Positions 49,694-57,787 of a DNA stretch of 64,000 nucleotides are shown here, piece after piece. Location of the stretch: positions 1-64,000 of the forward strand of contig JAAESQ010001349.1 of assembly GCA_024229275.1 (NCBI GenBank), read 5' to 3'. The stretch comes from a bacterium. GTDB lineage: Bacteria > Acidobacteriota > Thermoanaerobaculia > Thermoanaerobaculales > Sulfomarinibacteraceae. The notes under the pieces are model-generated. The model had not been told where the DNA came from. It did no database searches and saw only the letters and a program-made list of their open reading frames with translations. The position numbers and the translations under genes were made by a program. How positions within the stretch are numbered: the stretch's first letter is position 1; each line of letters begins with the position of its first letter.

Positions 49694-50332
49694 ATGCGCC
49701 AAAAAGCTCTCGTCTACTTTGCCATCTTCCTCGCCACTGCTGCCTTTGCCGGAGCCTCCGTCAACAAATCGCTCTACGTGGCAGACGGCGAAACGGTCGA
49801 ACGCTCATTGACAAGCGTCAACGGATCGATCGCAATCGGCTCGAACGCTGATCTTCAAGGTATGGCCGAGACCGTCAACGGCGGCATCACCGTCGACAAC
49901 GACGCCAGAACCCACGATCTCGCGTCGGTCAACGGCAAGGTGCGCGTTGGCGACAGGGTCACTGTTGATGGAGACCTGCGCTCAGTCAACGGAACTATCG
50001 GCGCCGGAGATGGCACGATCATCACTGGCGGAGTTGAGACGGTCAACGGTTCCATCAAGCTGATCGGGACCACTGTCCATCAAGACCTACAGACCGTTAA
50101 CGGCCATGTCCTCCTCGATCGTGGAAGTCGTGTTCAGGGCGATCTCGTTATCGAGGATTCGAACAGCCGGAGCTGGGAACGGCGCAAACCCTTGGAGATC
50201 GAGCTGAGGGACGGCTCGGTGATCGAAGGCAACATCGAAGTGCTCGACGAGGATCTCGAAGTGACGGTTCGTTTGAGTGGCGGCGCAACTGTGATGGGCC
50301 AGGTTCGAGGCGCCGAAGTCATCCAAGAGTAG
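49694..50332 (+). CDS. Secreted polymer-forming/bactofilin-like repeat protein
   Basis: ATG 49694; signal peptide FAIFLATAAFAGA; six repeats of (S/T)VNG(x)(I/V).hg. Confidence 0.8.
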   Translation: MRQKALVYFAIFLATAAFAGASVNKSLYVADGETVERSLTSVNGSIAIGSNADLQGMAETVNGGITVDNDARTHDLASVNGKVRVGDRVTVDGDLRSVNGTIGAGDGTIITGGVETVNGSIKLIGTTVHQDLQTVNGHVLLDRGSRVQGDLVIEDSNSRSWERRKPLEIELRDGSVIEGNIEVLDEDLEVTVRLSGGATVMGQVRGAEVIQE

Positions 50333-50349
50333 CGATCGTCAGGAATGGC

Positions 50350-50396
50350 GCGCCAGGTACCGGAATCCTGCATCTTGGATTCTTGGAACCTGGCGC
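50350..50396. terminator. Imperfect long hairpin downstream of VNG-repeat gene
   Basis: GCGCCAGGTaccgGAATCC-tgcatctt-GGATTCttggaACCTGGCGC. Confidence 0.65.
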
Positions 50397-50524
50397 GTTC
50401 GTGATTCCCGCTCATCGGGAATCCGGTAGGAGTTTTCTACGCGAGGCTTCCAGCGAAAGATGAATCCTTGAGTGGTTCATCCACGATCTGCCCACCGAGC
50501 GTCCATTTTGCTATCTTGGAAGAG

Positions 50525-50833
50525 ATGGAAACGCTACCCAAGGACCGTGCCCTCGCAGCCCTCGCGGCTCTGGCGCACGAAACGCGCCTGAATATCTTCC
50601 GCCGCCTGGTGGCGGCAGGTGACGAGGGCCTGCCCGCAGGTCAACTGAGCAGTGAACTCGGTCTGGCCTGTCCGACTCTGTCATTCCACCTCAAGGAGAT
50701 GCGCGCCGCTGAAATCGTGCAGTCGAGGAAGGTAGGCCGCAGCGTGATCTACTCGGCCGATCTGAACGTGGTCAAAAATCTTGGACTCTACCTGACGACG
50801 GACTGTTGCTCGCAGAGTTCCTGCGGGTGCTGA
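50525..50833 (+). CDS. ArsR family transcriptional regulator
   Basis: ATG 50525; ALAALAHETRLNIFRRLVAAGDEGLPAGQLSSELGLACPTLSFHLKEMRAAEIVQSRKVGRSVIYSAD; Cys-rich C-terminus CCSQSSCGC. Confidence 0.93.
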   Translation: METLPKDRALAALAALAHETRLNIFRRLVAAGDEGLPAGQLSSELGLACPTLSFHLKEMRAAEIVQSRKVGRSVIYSADLNVVKNLGLYLTTDCCSQSSCGC

Positions 50834-50854
50834 CCAGCCATCCACACGTCCCAG

Positions 50855-52303
50855 TCAGGCCGAACAGCACACACCACTCGCAGTAGATGATTCCACATCA
50901 CACAAGGACGGCGCCGAGGCCGCAGAAGCGCCTAGTGTCTCTTCACAATCCGCTGCCCAGGCAAGGCTTCGGCCAGGATCACCGGCCATTTCGCACAGCT
51001 CGTCCGCCGGCATCCGTCCGGAAAAGGTGAAGCGATCAAGATACTCCCGCGTCATGGCCAGGTAGTCGGCGCCGACATAGTCCAAAGAGAGGCGGCTCGC
51101 ACCCGCAAGGGCGATTTCCCAGATAGCAGCGGCCAATGTTCCGAGTTCGGGATCGCGGACACCCTTACTCGCGGCCCGTCGCCACAGCTCGGGCAATCGA
51201 TGCCGGACCACTTCGAGCATCGCCAAAGCCGAATGTCGAGCCTGCTCGTCGTACAGGAGGGCACTCACCAACACTACCGGCGCCGGTCGCCAGCGACTGG
51301 GTAGGCTGTCACAACTGCGCAGTTCGAGAAATCCCCGGGGTCGAACCTCGAAAAACAGGGTGGTCAGATGGTAATCGAGGTCAGACATAGTGGGCCAACC
51401 AAGTTCAGGGTGACCGTTGCGGATCCATGCACCGAAGCTGAAGTTGGGTTCTCCTCGTCGCCATTGGCCAGGCTGTGGTCGGAACAGGAGCACATCGGCG
51501 TCGAGGGCAGCCTCGGCCCATTGCAGCTTCGGGTCAGCGCTGGGGTCGGTAAGCAGTCGTTGAGGAAAACCTGTGCGAGTGTGATCCAGAGCCTGCCATG
51601 CCATCCCTCTCTGACTGACGGTATCGAGGCCGGGACTGGCGGCGAAACTGGCCAGAATCACGGGCACGAGGAGGTTGGCCAAAGCCCAGCGCTCTTGCCA
51701 GATCTCGTCGGGCCCTAGATCAAGGTTGATCTGTAGGCTCGCAGAGTGACGCATCATCAGCCGGCCCCAGGATCCGCGTTGGTCAAAGTACTCCGCCATC
51801 GCAAGGTATCGTCCACCGGGGAGCTGCAACGGGAGGGCCTCCAGCGGGTGCCAGAGATCTGCACCACTCGCAGCCAACACGCGTCGGTCCTTAGCCATCG
51901 CCCGGCCTAGGTCGGTTTGCATCCGCGATAGGTCGTCCAGAGCCTGTCTGACACTGTCATGCACTGTAGTGGAGTGTTCGATCTGCCCACCGGGCTCAAA
52001 GGTGATCTGACCTCCATTGCTCAGCTCGAATCGCCACGGGCCGTAGGGTTGCACGTGGGCGGATCGCAGCAATCCGTTGCGTGCCGCCAAGTCATCGAGA
52101 AAAGCAACCGAGCCGTCCTCTCCTGCCAACGCGAGCCGTGACTGAGGTCGCCCTGCTCCATCCATCGCCACGGGGAAGAACTCCTGTTCGAGGCCGATCT
52201 TGGCATCTTCGTGTGCCGACGGGATTTCTCCAAAGGCCTGACGACCGATGCGATTGATGGCTTCATCAATTGAGATGGCGTAGGCGGGTTGCGAGTTCGG
52301 CAT
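50855..52303 (-). CDS. Glutamate-cysteine ligase family protein (GCS2/EgtA-like)
   Basis: KIGLEQEFFPV, YGPWRFELSNGGQITFEPGGQIEHSTTVHDSV, GRYLAMAEYFDQRGSWGRLMMRHSASLQINLD; ATG 52303. Confidence 0.88.
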   Translation of the reverse strand: MPNSQPAYAISIDEAINRIGRQAFGEIPSAHEDAKIGLEQEFFPVAMDGAGRPQSRLALAGEDGSVAFLDDLAARNGLLRSAHVQPYGPWRFELSNGGQITFEPGGQIEHSTTVHDSVRQALDDLSRMQTDLGRAMAKDRRVLAASGADLWHPLEALPLQLPGGRYLAMAEYFDQRGSWGRLMMRHSASLQINLDLGPDEIWQERWALANLLVPVILASFAASPGLDTVSQRGMAWQALDHTRTGFPQRLLTDPSADPKLQWAEAALDADVLLFRPQPGQWRRGEPNFSFGAWIRNGHPELGWPTMSDLDYHLTTLFFEVRPRGFLELRSCDSLPSRWRPAPVVLVSALLYDEQARHSALAMLEVVRHRLPELWRRAASKGVRDPELGTLAAAIWEIALAGASRLSLDYVGADYLAMTREYLDRFTFSGRMPADELCEMAGDPGRSLAWAADCEETLGASAASAPSLCDVESSTASGVCCSA

Positions 52304-52368
52304 GAGGTACTCTCCTGTATATCGCGGTCTCTGGATCATTGACGAGATCCGGCATTCTCTTTATTTCC

Positions 52369-52391
52369 ATATTTCTAAAAATATAGAATAT
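52369..52391. promoter_or_regulatory. AT-rich imperfect dyad upstream of GCS-like gene
   Basis: ATATTTCTA-aaaa-TATAGAATAT in an otherwise GC-rich context, about 70 nt upstream of the 52303 start. Confidence 0.45.
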
Positions 52392-52565
52392 TGAAAGAAT
52401 GTCAAGGCTCCCCTCGGAAACAGGCTGCTCCGCTTCGTCATCTCCACTGTCAGAGATCACTACCCAAGCACCGGCCCCTCCGAAGGTATTTCGCGACCTT
52501 GAATACGGATTCTCTCGATGTCAGATGGGGTAGCCTTGGCACACCAGATGACATACCCCACAAGA

Positions 52566-52608
52566 CTGGCATCCCGACCGAGCCATAGGCGAGTGGAGGG
52601 ATTTCCCG
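52566..52608 (-). repeat. Inverted partial copy of the 45.8 kb hairpin element
   Basis: Reverse complement cgggaaatccctccactcgcctatggctcggtcgggatgccag versus 45862-45904 cgggagatccctccactcgcctgtgtctcggtcgggatgacag; I count 4 mismatches in 43. Confidence 0.8.
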
Positions 52609-52634
52609 ACGACTCGAGTAGCCCGACCGCTGCA

Positions 52635-52989
52635 GATCAACAACTGGTACATATGGGACAACAGTGAACCTGATGGTGCTGCCTCAGTCGTCGTACTTCA
52701 TGGACTCGAGAATTACATCACCGAGGACAGGGACTAATGGGATGACGTTGGTCCCGGTGATCTCAATTTATTGTCTGGGAGTTCCGCCTCTCGCCCTGCT
52801 AATCCTGCAGATGGTGACTGCTTCTGGGTGACCGACACCGAGACACTCTTTCGCAGCATCGGACCGAACAACTGGGCAAGAATCTACACTCCGTACGCCT
52901 ACCCCCATCCGTTGAGGCAAGGCCTGATCTTTGCTGACGGATTTGAGAGCGGCTCAACCTCGTCATGGTCGTTCAGTTCTGGTGGTTAA
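52635..52989 (+). pseudogene. Decayed 3' fragment of a secreted protein gene ending in IFADGFESG tail
   Basis: In-frame reading QINNWYIWDNSEPDGAASVVVLHGLENYITEDRD-stop(TAA 52735)-WDDVGPGDLNLLSGSSASRPANPADGDCFWVTDTETLFRSIGPNNWARIYTPYAYPHPLRQGLIFADGFESGSTSSWSFSSGG; no start or signal peptide. Confidence 0.7.
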
Positions 52990-53110
52990 GAGGTCAATGC
53001 CGAAAGCAAAACCAAGGCTTGGCAGAGCCATGGTTCAAACGCTGACAAACGTTTGTTGGGCTGCCTCTGAGCATTGGCACCATCGTAGGGACAGCCGTTG
53101 AACGGCTTTG

Positions 53111-53165
53111 CTATTCCACGAGTCACCGCCGCGAACGCGGTGTAGAAAAGCTGAAGTTGACAGTT
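53111..53165 (-). repeat. Inverted diverged copy of the 45570-45623 hairpin repeat
   Basis: Reverse complement AACTGTCAACTTCAGCTTTTCTACACCGCGTTCGCGGCGGTGACTCGTGGAATAG aligns with AACTGTCACCCTGAGCACTGCTACGCCGCGTTCGCGGCGGTAACTCAAGGAAAG. Confidence 0.75.
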
Positions 53166-53213
53166 CCCGGGGCACTGGTCCAAAACACCCTTGATCCGAT
53201 TTTCGCGAAAGGC

Positions 53214-53774
53214 TCAGATTGTCAGTCGCAGCAGCCGACGGTAGAGCCGGAGGCAGTCGCGATCGCTCTCGCTATCCATCAGCTGCTCGATCAACGCCAC
53301 GTTGTAGCTGTATTCATCTGCCTGGTCGAGTAGAACCTCAAGGTAGGAGAATCTGAACTCGGGACGTGGATCCTCTTGGACTCCCAGAGCAGCGTAGTGT
53401 GACGCTCCATCGGTATTCTCGGTGAGAGACAGCAGATATAGAGCGTTCAAGCGATCGTGCGGATGACCTTCCTCGAGCACAACTCGAGCCTGGTCAATGA
53501 AAGCATCAGAAGCATTGTCCGCCAGGATCTGCAGCTCGATCAGCTCCGTTTGAGGAAATACTCTGTGTTCGGTTGACGGGAGGAGAACCACGATCAGAAG
53601 TGCCAGAGTCGCAGCAGCAGTCCCTGCTATAAGTGCCTTCGACCACCACGCCCACGAGGAGTGTGGAGTCGCCATACGTTCAGCGAGGCGCCGTCGATAG
53701 CGCTTCATTTCGGCCTCGTCCGCTTCGATCTTGCGACAGTTCGAACTCAGCGATTTCAGGTATTCGTCAACCAT
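53214..53774 (-). CDS. Putative membrane-anchored anti-sigma-like protein
   Basis: 186 aa with central TM ALIAGTAAATLALLIVVLLP; overlaps the 3' end of the ECF sigma gene by 19 nt. Confidence 0.65.
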   Translation of the reverse strand: MVDEYLKSLSSNCRKIEADEAEMKRYRRRLAERMATPHSSWAWWSKALIAGTAAATLALLIVVLLPSTEHRVFPQTELIELQILADNASDAFIDQARVVLEEGHPHDRLNALYLLSLTENTDGASHYAALGVQEDPRPEFRFSYLEVLLDQADEYSYNVALIEQLMDSESDRDCLRLYRRLLRLTI

Positions 53775-54310
53775 GCCAAGACCTCGCGATCTCTCCGAAT
53801 TCTACTGCGGGCTCGGTTGAGATGGCTCTTGACCGTGCCCTCCCTACAATCGAGCACCTCTGCGATTTCAACAAGGGCCCAGCCCTCGATATAGAACAGG
53901 TGAAAACAAATTCTCTGCCGACCGTTCAACCTGTTTGACGCACGACGAATTGTTCTCAACTTCTCCCGGCGTTCCCAGTCGAGTTCGGGCGCGACCAACT
54001 CGACAGGCTCCGCCGTTGGTCGCTTCTTTCTCATGTAGGTCACGCTACGATTCATCGCCAACCTATATAGCCAGGTGAGCAGCGAAGACTGGAACCGAAA
54101 CTTGCCGATCGAGCGAAAGCAATGAAGAAAGACCTCCTGATAGAGATCCTCCCGGTCATACTCATCGCACGTGAAGCGGTAGACAACCGACATAATTTGC
54201 CGATCGTACCTGCCGAGAAGAGCGAGAAAGGCGGCATGGTCGCCGCCCTGGGCCTGTTTGACAAGCTCCCGCTCTTCGTCGAACGACTGTCCGGTCACTT
54301 GCTGATGCAT
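53756..54310 (-). CDS. ECF-type RNA polymerase sigma factor
   Basis: YDREDLYQEVFLHCFRSIGKFRFQSSLLTWLYRLAMNRSVTYMRKKR; NGRQRICFHLFYIEGWALVEIAEVLDCREGTVKSHLNRARSRIR. Confidence 0.93.
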   Translation of the reverse strand: MHQQVTGQSFDEERELVKQAQGGDHAAFLALLGRYDRQIMSVVYRFTCDEYDREDLYQEVFLHCFRSIGKFRFQSSLLTWLYRLAMNRSVTYMRKKRPTAEPVELVAPELDWERREKLRTIRRASNRLNGRQRICFHLFYIEGWALVEIAEVLDCREGTVKSHLNRARSRIRRDREVLAWLTNT

Positions 54311-54346
54311 AAGTCAGACTTGTGGTGCAAACCCTGAGTTCTCTGG

Positions 54347-55105
54347 TCAGTTGACGAACCGCAGCCCGATCGAGCCTGCATGAGTTGAAAGCCTGATGCG
54401 GTTGTGTCCGCTGCCCTCACGATAATCGATGCTGTGCCCATGACGCTCTTTCTTGATCTGTACATCCCTGCCGTCAACCCGGAAATCACCACCGTGGGTA
54501 TCGCCCCGAATAGAGAAATCGTATGCTCCATGGATCTCTAACGCGATCTTGCCCTTGTGGGTTTCGACCGAAAGGTCGGCCAGCTGTGTCACTTCGACCT
54601 CAAATCTGCCCGCGTGCGTCTGGAGTTCAAGCTCATTGCGCACGTCGCGGATCGTCCCCTTGCCCTTGTGGGAGTCTATCTCGACCAAGCCTGTCCCGGC
54701 CTCCACGTCAAACTCGCACTTGTGACTGGAAAGTTTGAGTGCTGCGTCATCCGGAACGAGGATCTCGAAATCAATCAATGGAAGCGTTGCCGAACCTCCC
54801 AGCAGGCCGCCAAATCTCTCTTCTGGTCGCTCGTACTCGACCTCGATCGCGACGTAATCACTGCCCGATCTCGGCTCGATTCGCACCATGTCAACCAGTT
54901 CCGGATCATGGCCCTGATCAGGGTATATGCGGGCACGTACCTGAATCACCGGTGCCTGGTGTGTTCGAACTCGAATAGTTCCCTTGTGACAGTCCAATGA
55001 GAACTCGGCGTCCGCAGTGACGTCGAAGCTTTGTTCAAAGGTGCGTTCGTTGGCAAAGACAGTCGCCGAAATCAAAACCAGGATCAATGTCAGTGCTCTT
55101 CGCAT
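54347..55105 (-). CDS. DUF4097-like secreted beta-repeat protein with periodic His-x-Gly
   Basis: ATG 55105; signal peptide RRALTLILVLISATVFA; repeats DCHKGTIRV, SSHKCEFDV, DSHKGKGTI, QTHAGRFEV, ETHKGKIAL, DTHGGDFRV, STHAGSIGL. Confidence 0.8.
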   Translation of the reverse strand: MRRALTLILVLISATVFANERTFEQSFDVTADAEFSLDCHKGTIRVRTHQAPVIQVRARIYPDQGHDPELVDMVRIEPRSGSDYVAIEVEYERPEERFGGLLGGSATLPLIDFEILVPDDAALKLSSHKCEFDVEAGTGLVEIDSHKGKGTIRDVRNELELQTHAGRFEVEVTQLADLSVETHKGKIALEIHGAYDFSIRGDTHGGDFRVDGRDVQIKKERHGHSIDYREGSGHNRIRLSTHAGSIGLRFVN

Positions 55106-55485
55106 GTGTTCAATCCTCCGAATCCAGCAACCCCGTGAGCTACGCCCGGCACATTCCCAAACGCCTCTCGATTCCGTTGCGGACGCGGGTGGAGCTGCTG
55201 GAAGCATGATGAGATACCCACGTGCCGCTTGAGACGGTACCGACCACCGATCCCGTTCTCTTCACCTTGTTAGTCTCGCCACATGCAGTTTTGGGTTACA
55301 CCGGTTTGCGGGTGTCACCTGAAACCAACAGTGTCGTCATCTGAGCAGGACAAAAGCCCCCACCCACACCTTCGATCTCTCATCCAGACATCGGGAACGA
55401 TTCTTGCGAGAGACAGAGACTGCTCATGAGCTTTTCTCGAGTTTGATTCGACCGGTCTCGAAATAGAAACATCAAGGAGGATGCA

Positions 55486-56061
55486 ATGAAACTGCAAGCT
55501 GTTGTTCTGGTAGCCCTGTTGTTCACACCGGCCCTCGTTTCCGCAACTGACAAAGACTTCTATATCGGTGCTTCTCTGGGCGAAGAGATCTTCCTCGCAT
55601 CCGACCGTTCCATGCCGGGAGCAGATGTCGAAGGCAGAAGCTACAAACTCTTCGGGGGGCTCAACTTCGGAAATCACTTCGCTATTGAGCTCGCCTATCA
55701 CGACCTGGGCAAACAAGTCTGCTGTGCAGACAATGTCGCCGACGCCGGCTATGACGTCGACATCGATGGTTACTCGGCGAATCTGCTTGCTCGGCTGCCT
55801 GTGAAACGATTCGAATTCTTTGCCAAGCTCGGTTACCTATTTTGGGATCAACACGGAAGATGGATCACCGTCGTTGGGCCTCAACCCTACTCCAACGGCG
55901 GCAACGATCTGATGGCTGGTGCAGGCGTTGAATTCAACATGACTGATCACCTCGCTGTGCGTTTAGAGTGGGAGCACTTTCTCATGAACGCGGACGAGCC
56001 ACCTTTTCTTTTTGAGGAGAATGGCGATGCGTTTTCGTTGGGAATCCTGTTTGAATTCTGA
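55486..56061 (+). CDS. Outer-membrane beta-barrel protein (OmpA/OMP_b-brl-like)
   Basis: Signal peptide, KDFYIGASLGEE, FGNHFAIELAYHDLG, C-terminal SLGILFEF; AAGGAGGATGCA RBS. Confidence 0.85.
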   Translation: MKLQAVVLVALLFTPALVSATDKDFYIGASLGEEIFLASDRSMPGADVEGRSYKLFGGLNFGNHFAIELAYHDLGKQVCCADNVADAGYDVDIDGYSANLLARLPVKRFEFFAKLGYLFWDQHGRWITVVGPQPYSNGGNDLMAGAGVEFNMTDHLAVRLEWEHFLMNADEPPFLFEENGDAFSLGILFEF

Positions 56062-56127
56062 GTGTGAACTCCAGACGAGGCACGGTTCCTTAGGAGTGAG
56101 GGCTGCAATCTCGGCGTTGGACTGGAC

Positions 56128-57588
56128 CTAACGTAGGTGCTCGACGCCGATTCGAGGATCGTCGCTCACGACATAAGGAACGATCTCGCCAACAACAGGA
56201 GCCCTCTGGAGCTTACGACCAAGAAGGCGGCCAGAAAACACAGGAGTCAACTCCGAAAGACCCGTGAAGTCCGGGCCGTAACGTTCGGCCCGGAAGACGT
56301 TGTTCTCGTATCCATTTGGTCCCTGTGGGATTTCATCTCCTTGGCTCAGGATTCCGCCACCGGTCACCGGGTTGACGTAAAACCAGACGATCTCCCCCAC
56401 CGGCGTCACCTCAAAGAATGTACCGTTCCTACCGCTGCAGATCAGAGTATTGCCGTTTGGTAGGCGCCCAGCCCCTGAGATGTGCGAGGAGTAGAAGTCG
56501 GTAGGATTCGGCGCCATGTAGACCCAGGTGACAGCAGCAGGACCATAGGCGGAGCCCGCCACAAGAGGATAGTTGCCATTGGCGTCGGGAGTGGGTGGGA
56601 TGATCTCATCGACGGTTGAGTAGCCACGGCTAACTCCGTTGTTGAAAAGGAGAATGTTGTCGGCGCCAGGTAGTGAAGAGTCAATCCACTGCGCGTTGTG
56701 TTGGCCGAAGAGTTGCTGGTCAGCTGGCGATCCAGCGCCGTAAGCCACCGGATTGCCCCAACGATAGAGAAGATCACCGCCCTTGCCACTTCTCCCTCCT
56801 GTGGAGCCGGCGGCTTCCGCCGTAGTAGTGCTGTGGTCAATCACCCAGATCTCGTGGAAGTTGTGCACACTCAGGATGATCTGGTCCAGCTCCTCGTTGT
56901 AGTCCACAGAGTTGGTGTGATTCCAATCTGCGGGGCCGGATCCCTGAACATAGTTGATGTCGACGCGCTCTGGATGGTCGGCCACCACCCCCCAGTTTGA
57001 TTTGGTGGGATCGAACTCCTGGACGAGGTGGTCCCACACGTGCCACTCCCACACTACTGTGCTGGTTGTCGTTTCGATCTCGACGATATGATCCGGCCAG
57101 AGTTCACCGTCGGTGAGCAGCCATGGGTTACGTCCAGCCGCCACTGCTTCGGCTGAGGATTTCAACTCCCAGGCAATCAGGAGAATATTGCCATTGGGGA
57201 GATACTCGACATCGTGGTGGTGATGGTAGGTTTCCGATGCATACACGTAGGAGTAGGCCACCGTACCGTCCCATTCGACCATTTCGAAGCCTCCACCACC
57301 GCCACCCGCCGGGAAGGCCGAAGGATTGATAGCAAAGGTACGCAGTAAAACACCGTTCTCGAGCAAATATACGGATGCACCCGGGGATCGCATACCAACC
57401 CAGGAATGCACGAACTGGCCCTCATGGTCGATCAAGTAGGTGGTAGTCGAGCGCAACGGGGCAAAGAGGGTGTAGCCCCTAAAAGAGCCCTCCTCATTGA
57501 TGAAGAGGCCAACAGTCTGCTGTGCCGCCACAGGGCTGGTGGTAACGATCAGGAAGAAGATGATGACCAATGGTGTCGTGTGTTTCAT
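56128..57588 (-). CDS. Arylsulfotransferase (ASST)-like secreted protein
   Basis: ATG 57588; GYTLFAPLRSTTTYLIDHEGQFVHSW, HHHHDVEYLPNGNILLIAWE, DWNHTNSVDYNEELDQIILSVHNFHEIWVIDH, GQHNAQWID, SGAGRLPNGNTLICSGRNGTFFEVTPVGEIVWFYVNP. Confidence 0.88.
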   Translation of the reverse strand: MKHTTPLVIIFFLIVTTSPVAAQQTVGLFINEEGSFRGYTLFAPLRSTTTYLIDHEGQFVHSWVGMRSPGASVYLLENGVLLRTFAINPSAFPAGGGGGGFEMVEWDGTVAYSYVYASETYHHHHDVEYLPNGNILLIAWELKSSAEAVAAGRNPWLLTDGELWPDHIVEIETTTSTVVWEWHVWDHLVQEFDPTKSNWGVVADHPERVDINYVQGSGPADWNHTNSVDYNEELDQIILSVHNFHEIWVIDHSTTTAEAAGSTGGRSGKGGDLLYRWGNPVAYGAGSPADQQLFGQHNAQWIDSSLPGADNILLFNNGVSRGYSTVDEIIPPTPDANGNYPLVAGSAYGPAAVTWVYMAPNPTDFYSSHISGAGRLPNGNTLICSGRNGTFFEVTPVGEIVWFYVNPVTGGGILSQGDEIPQGPNGYENNVFRAERYGPDFTGLSELTPVFSGRLLGRKLQRAPVVGEIVPYVVSDDPRIGVEHLR

Positions 57589-57787
57589 GAAGTCATTTCC
57601 TAGTGCCATCTCTTGTCTCACCAGGCATATGACGGTATGCGACGTTATCTCGTTGACAACTACCAAAACACAACCAAACTCGACTTTGACGAGCAACGGC
57701 TCTACCATCTGGGAACACTGGTGCATTGCTACAGATGCCGACTCTGTCAGCCTATCCATGGCGATTGCGCTCAAAGGAGCCCCAACC

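Noticed and set aside
57497-57787. N-terminal extension of the 774 aa ORF overlapping the ASST gene start
   Set aside because: The lipoprotein signal begins after 57788, where a GTG follows AAAGGAG; the upstream part is antisense to the ASST signal peptide region.
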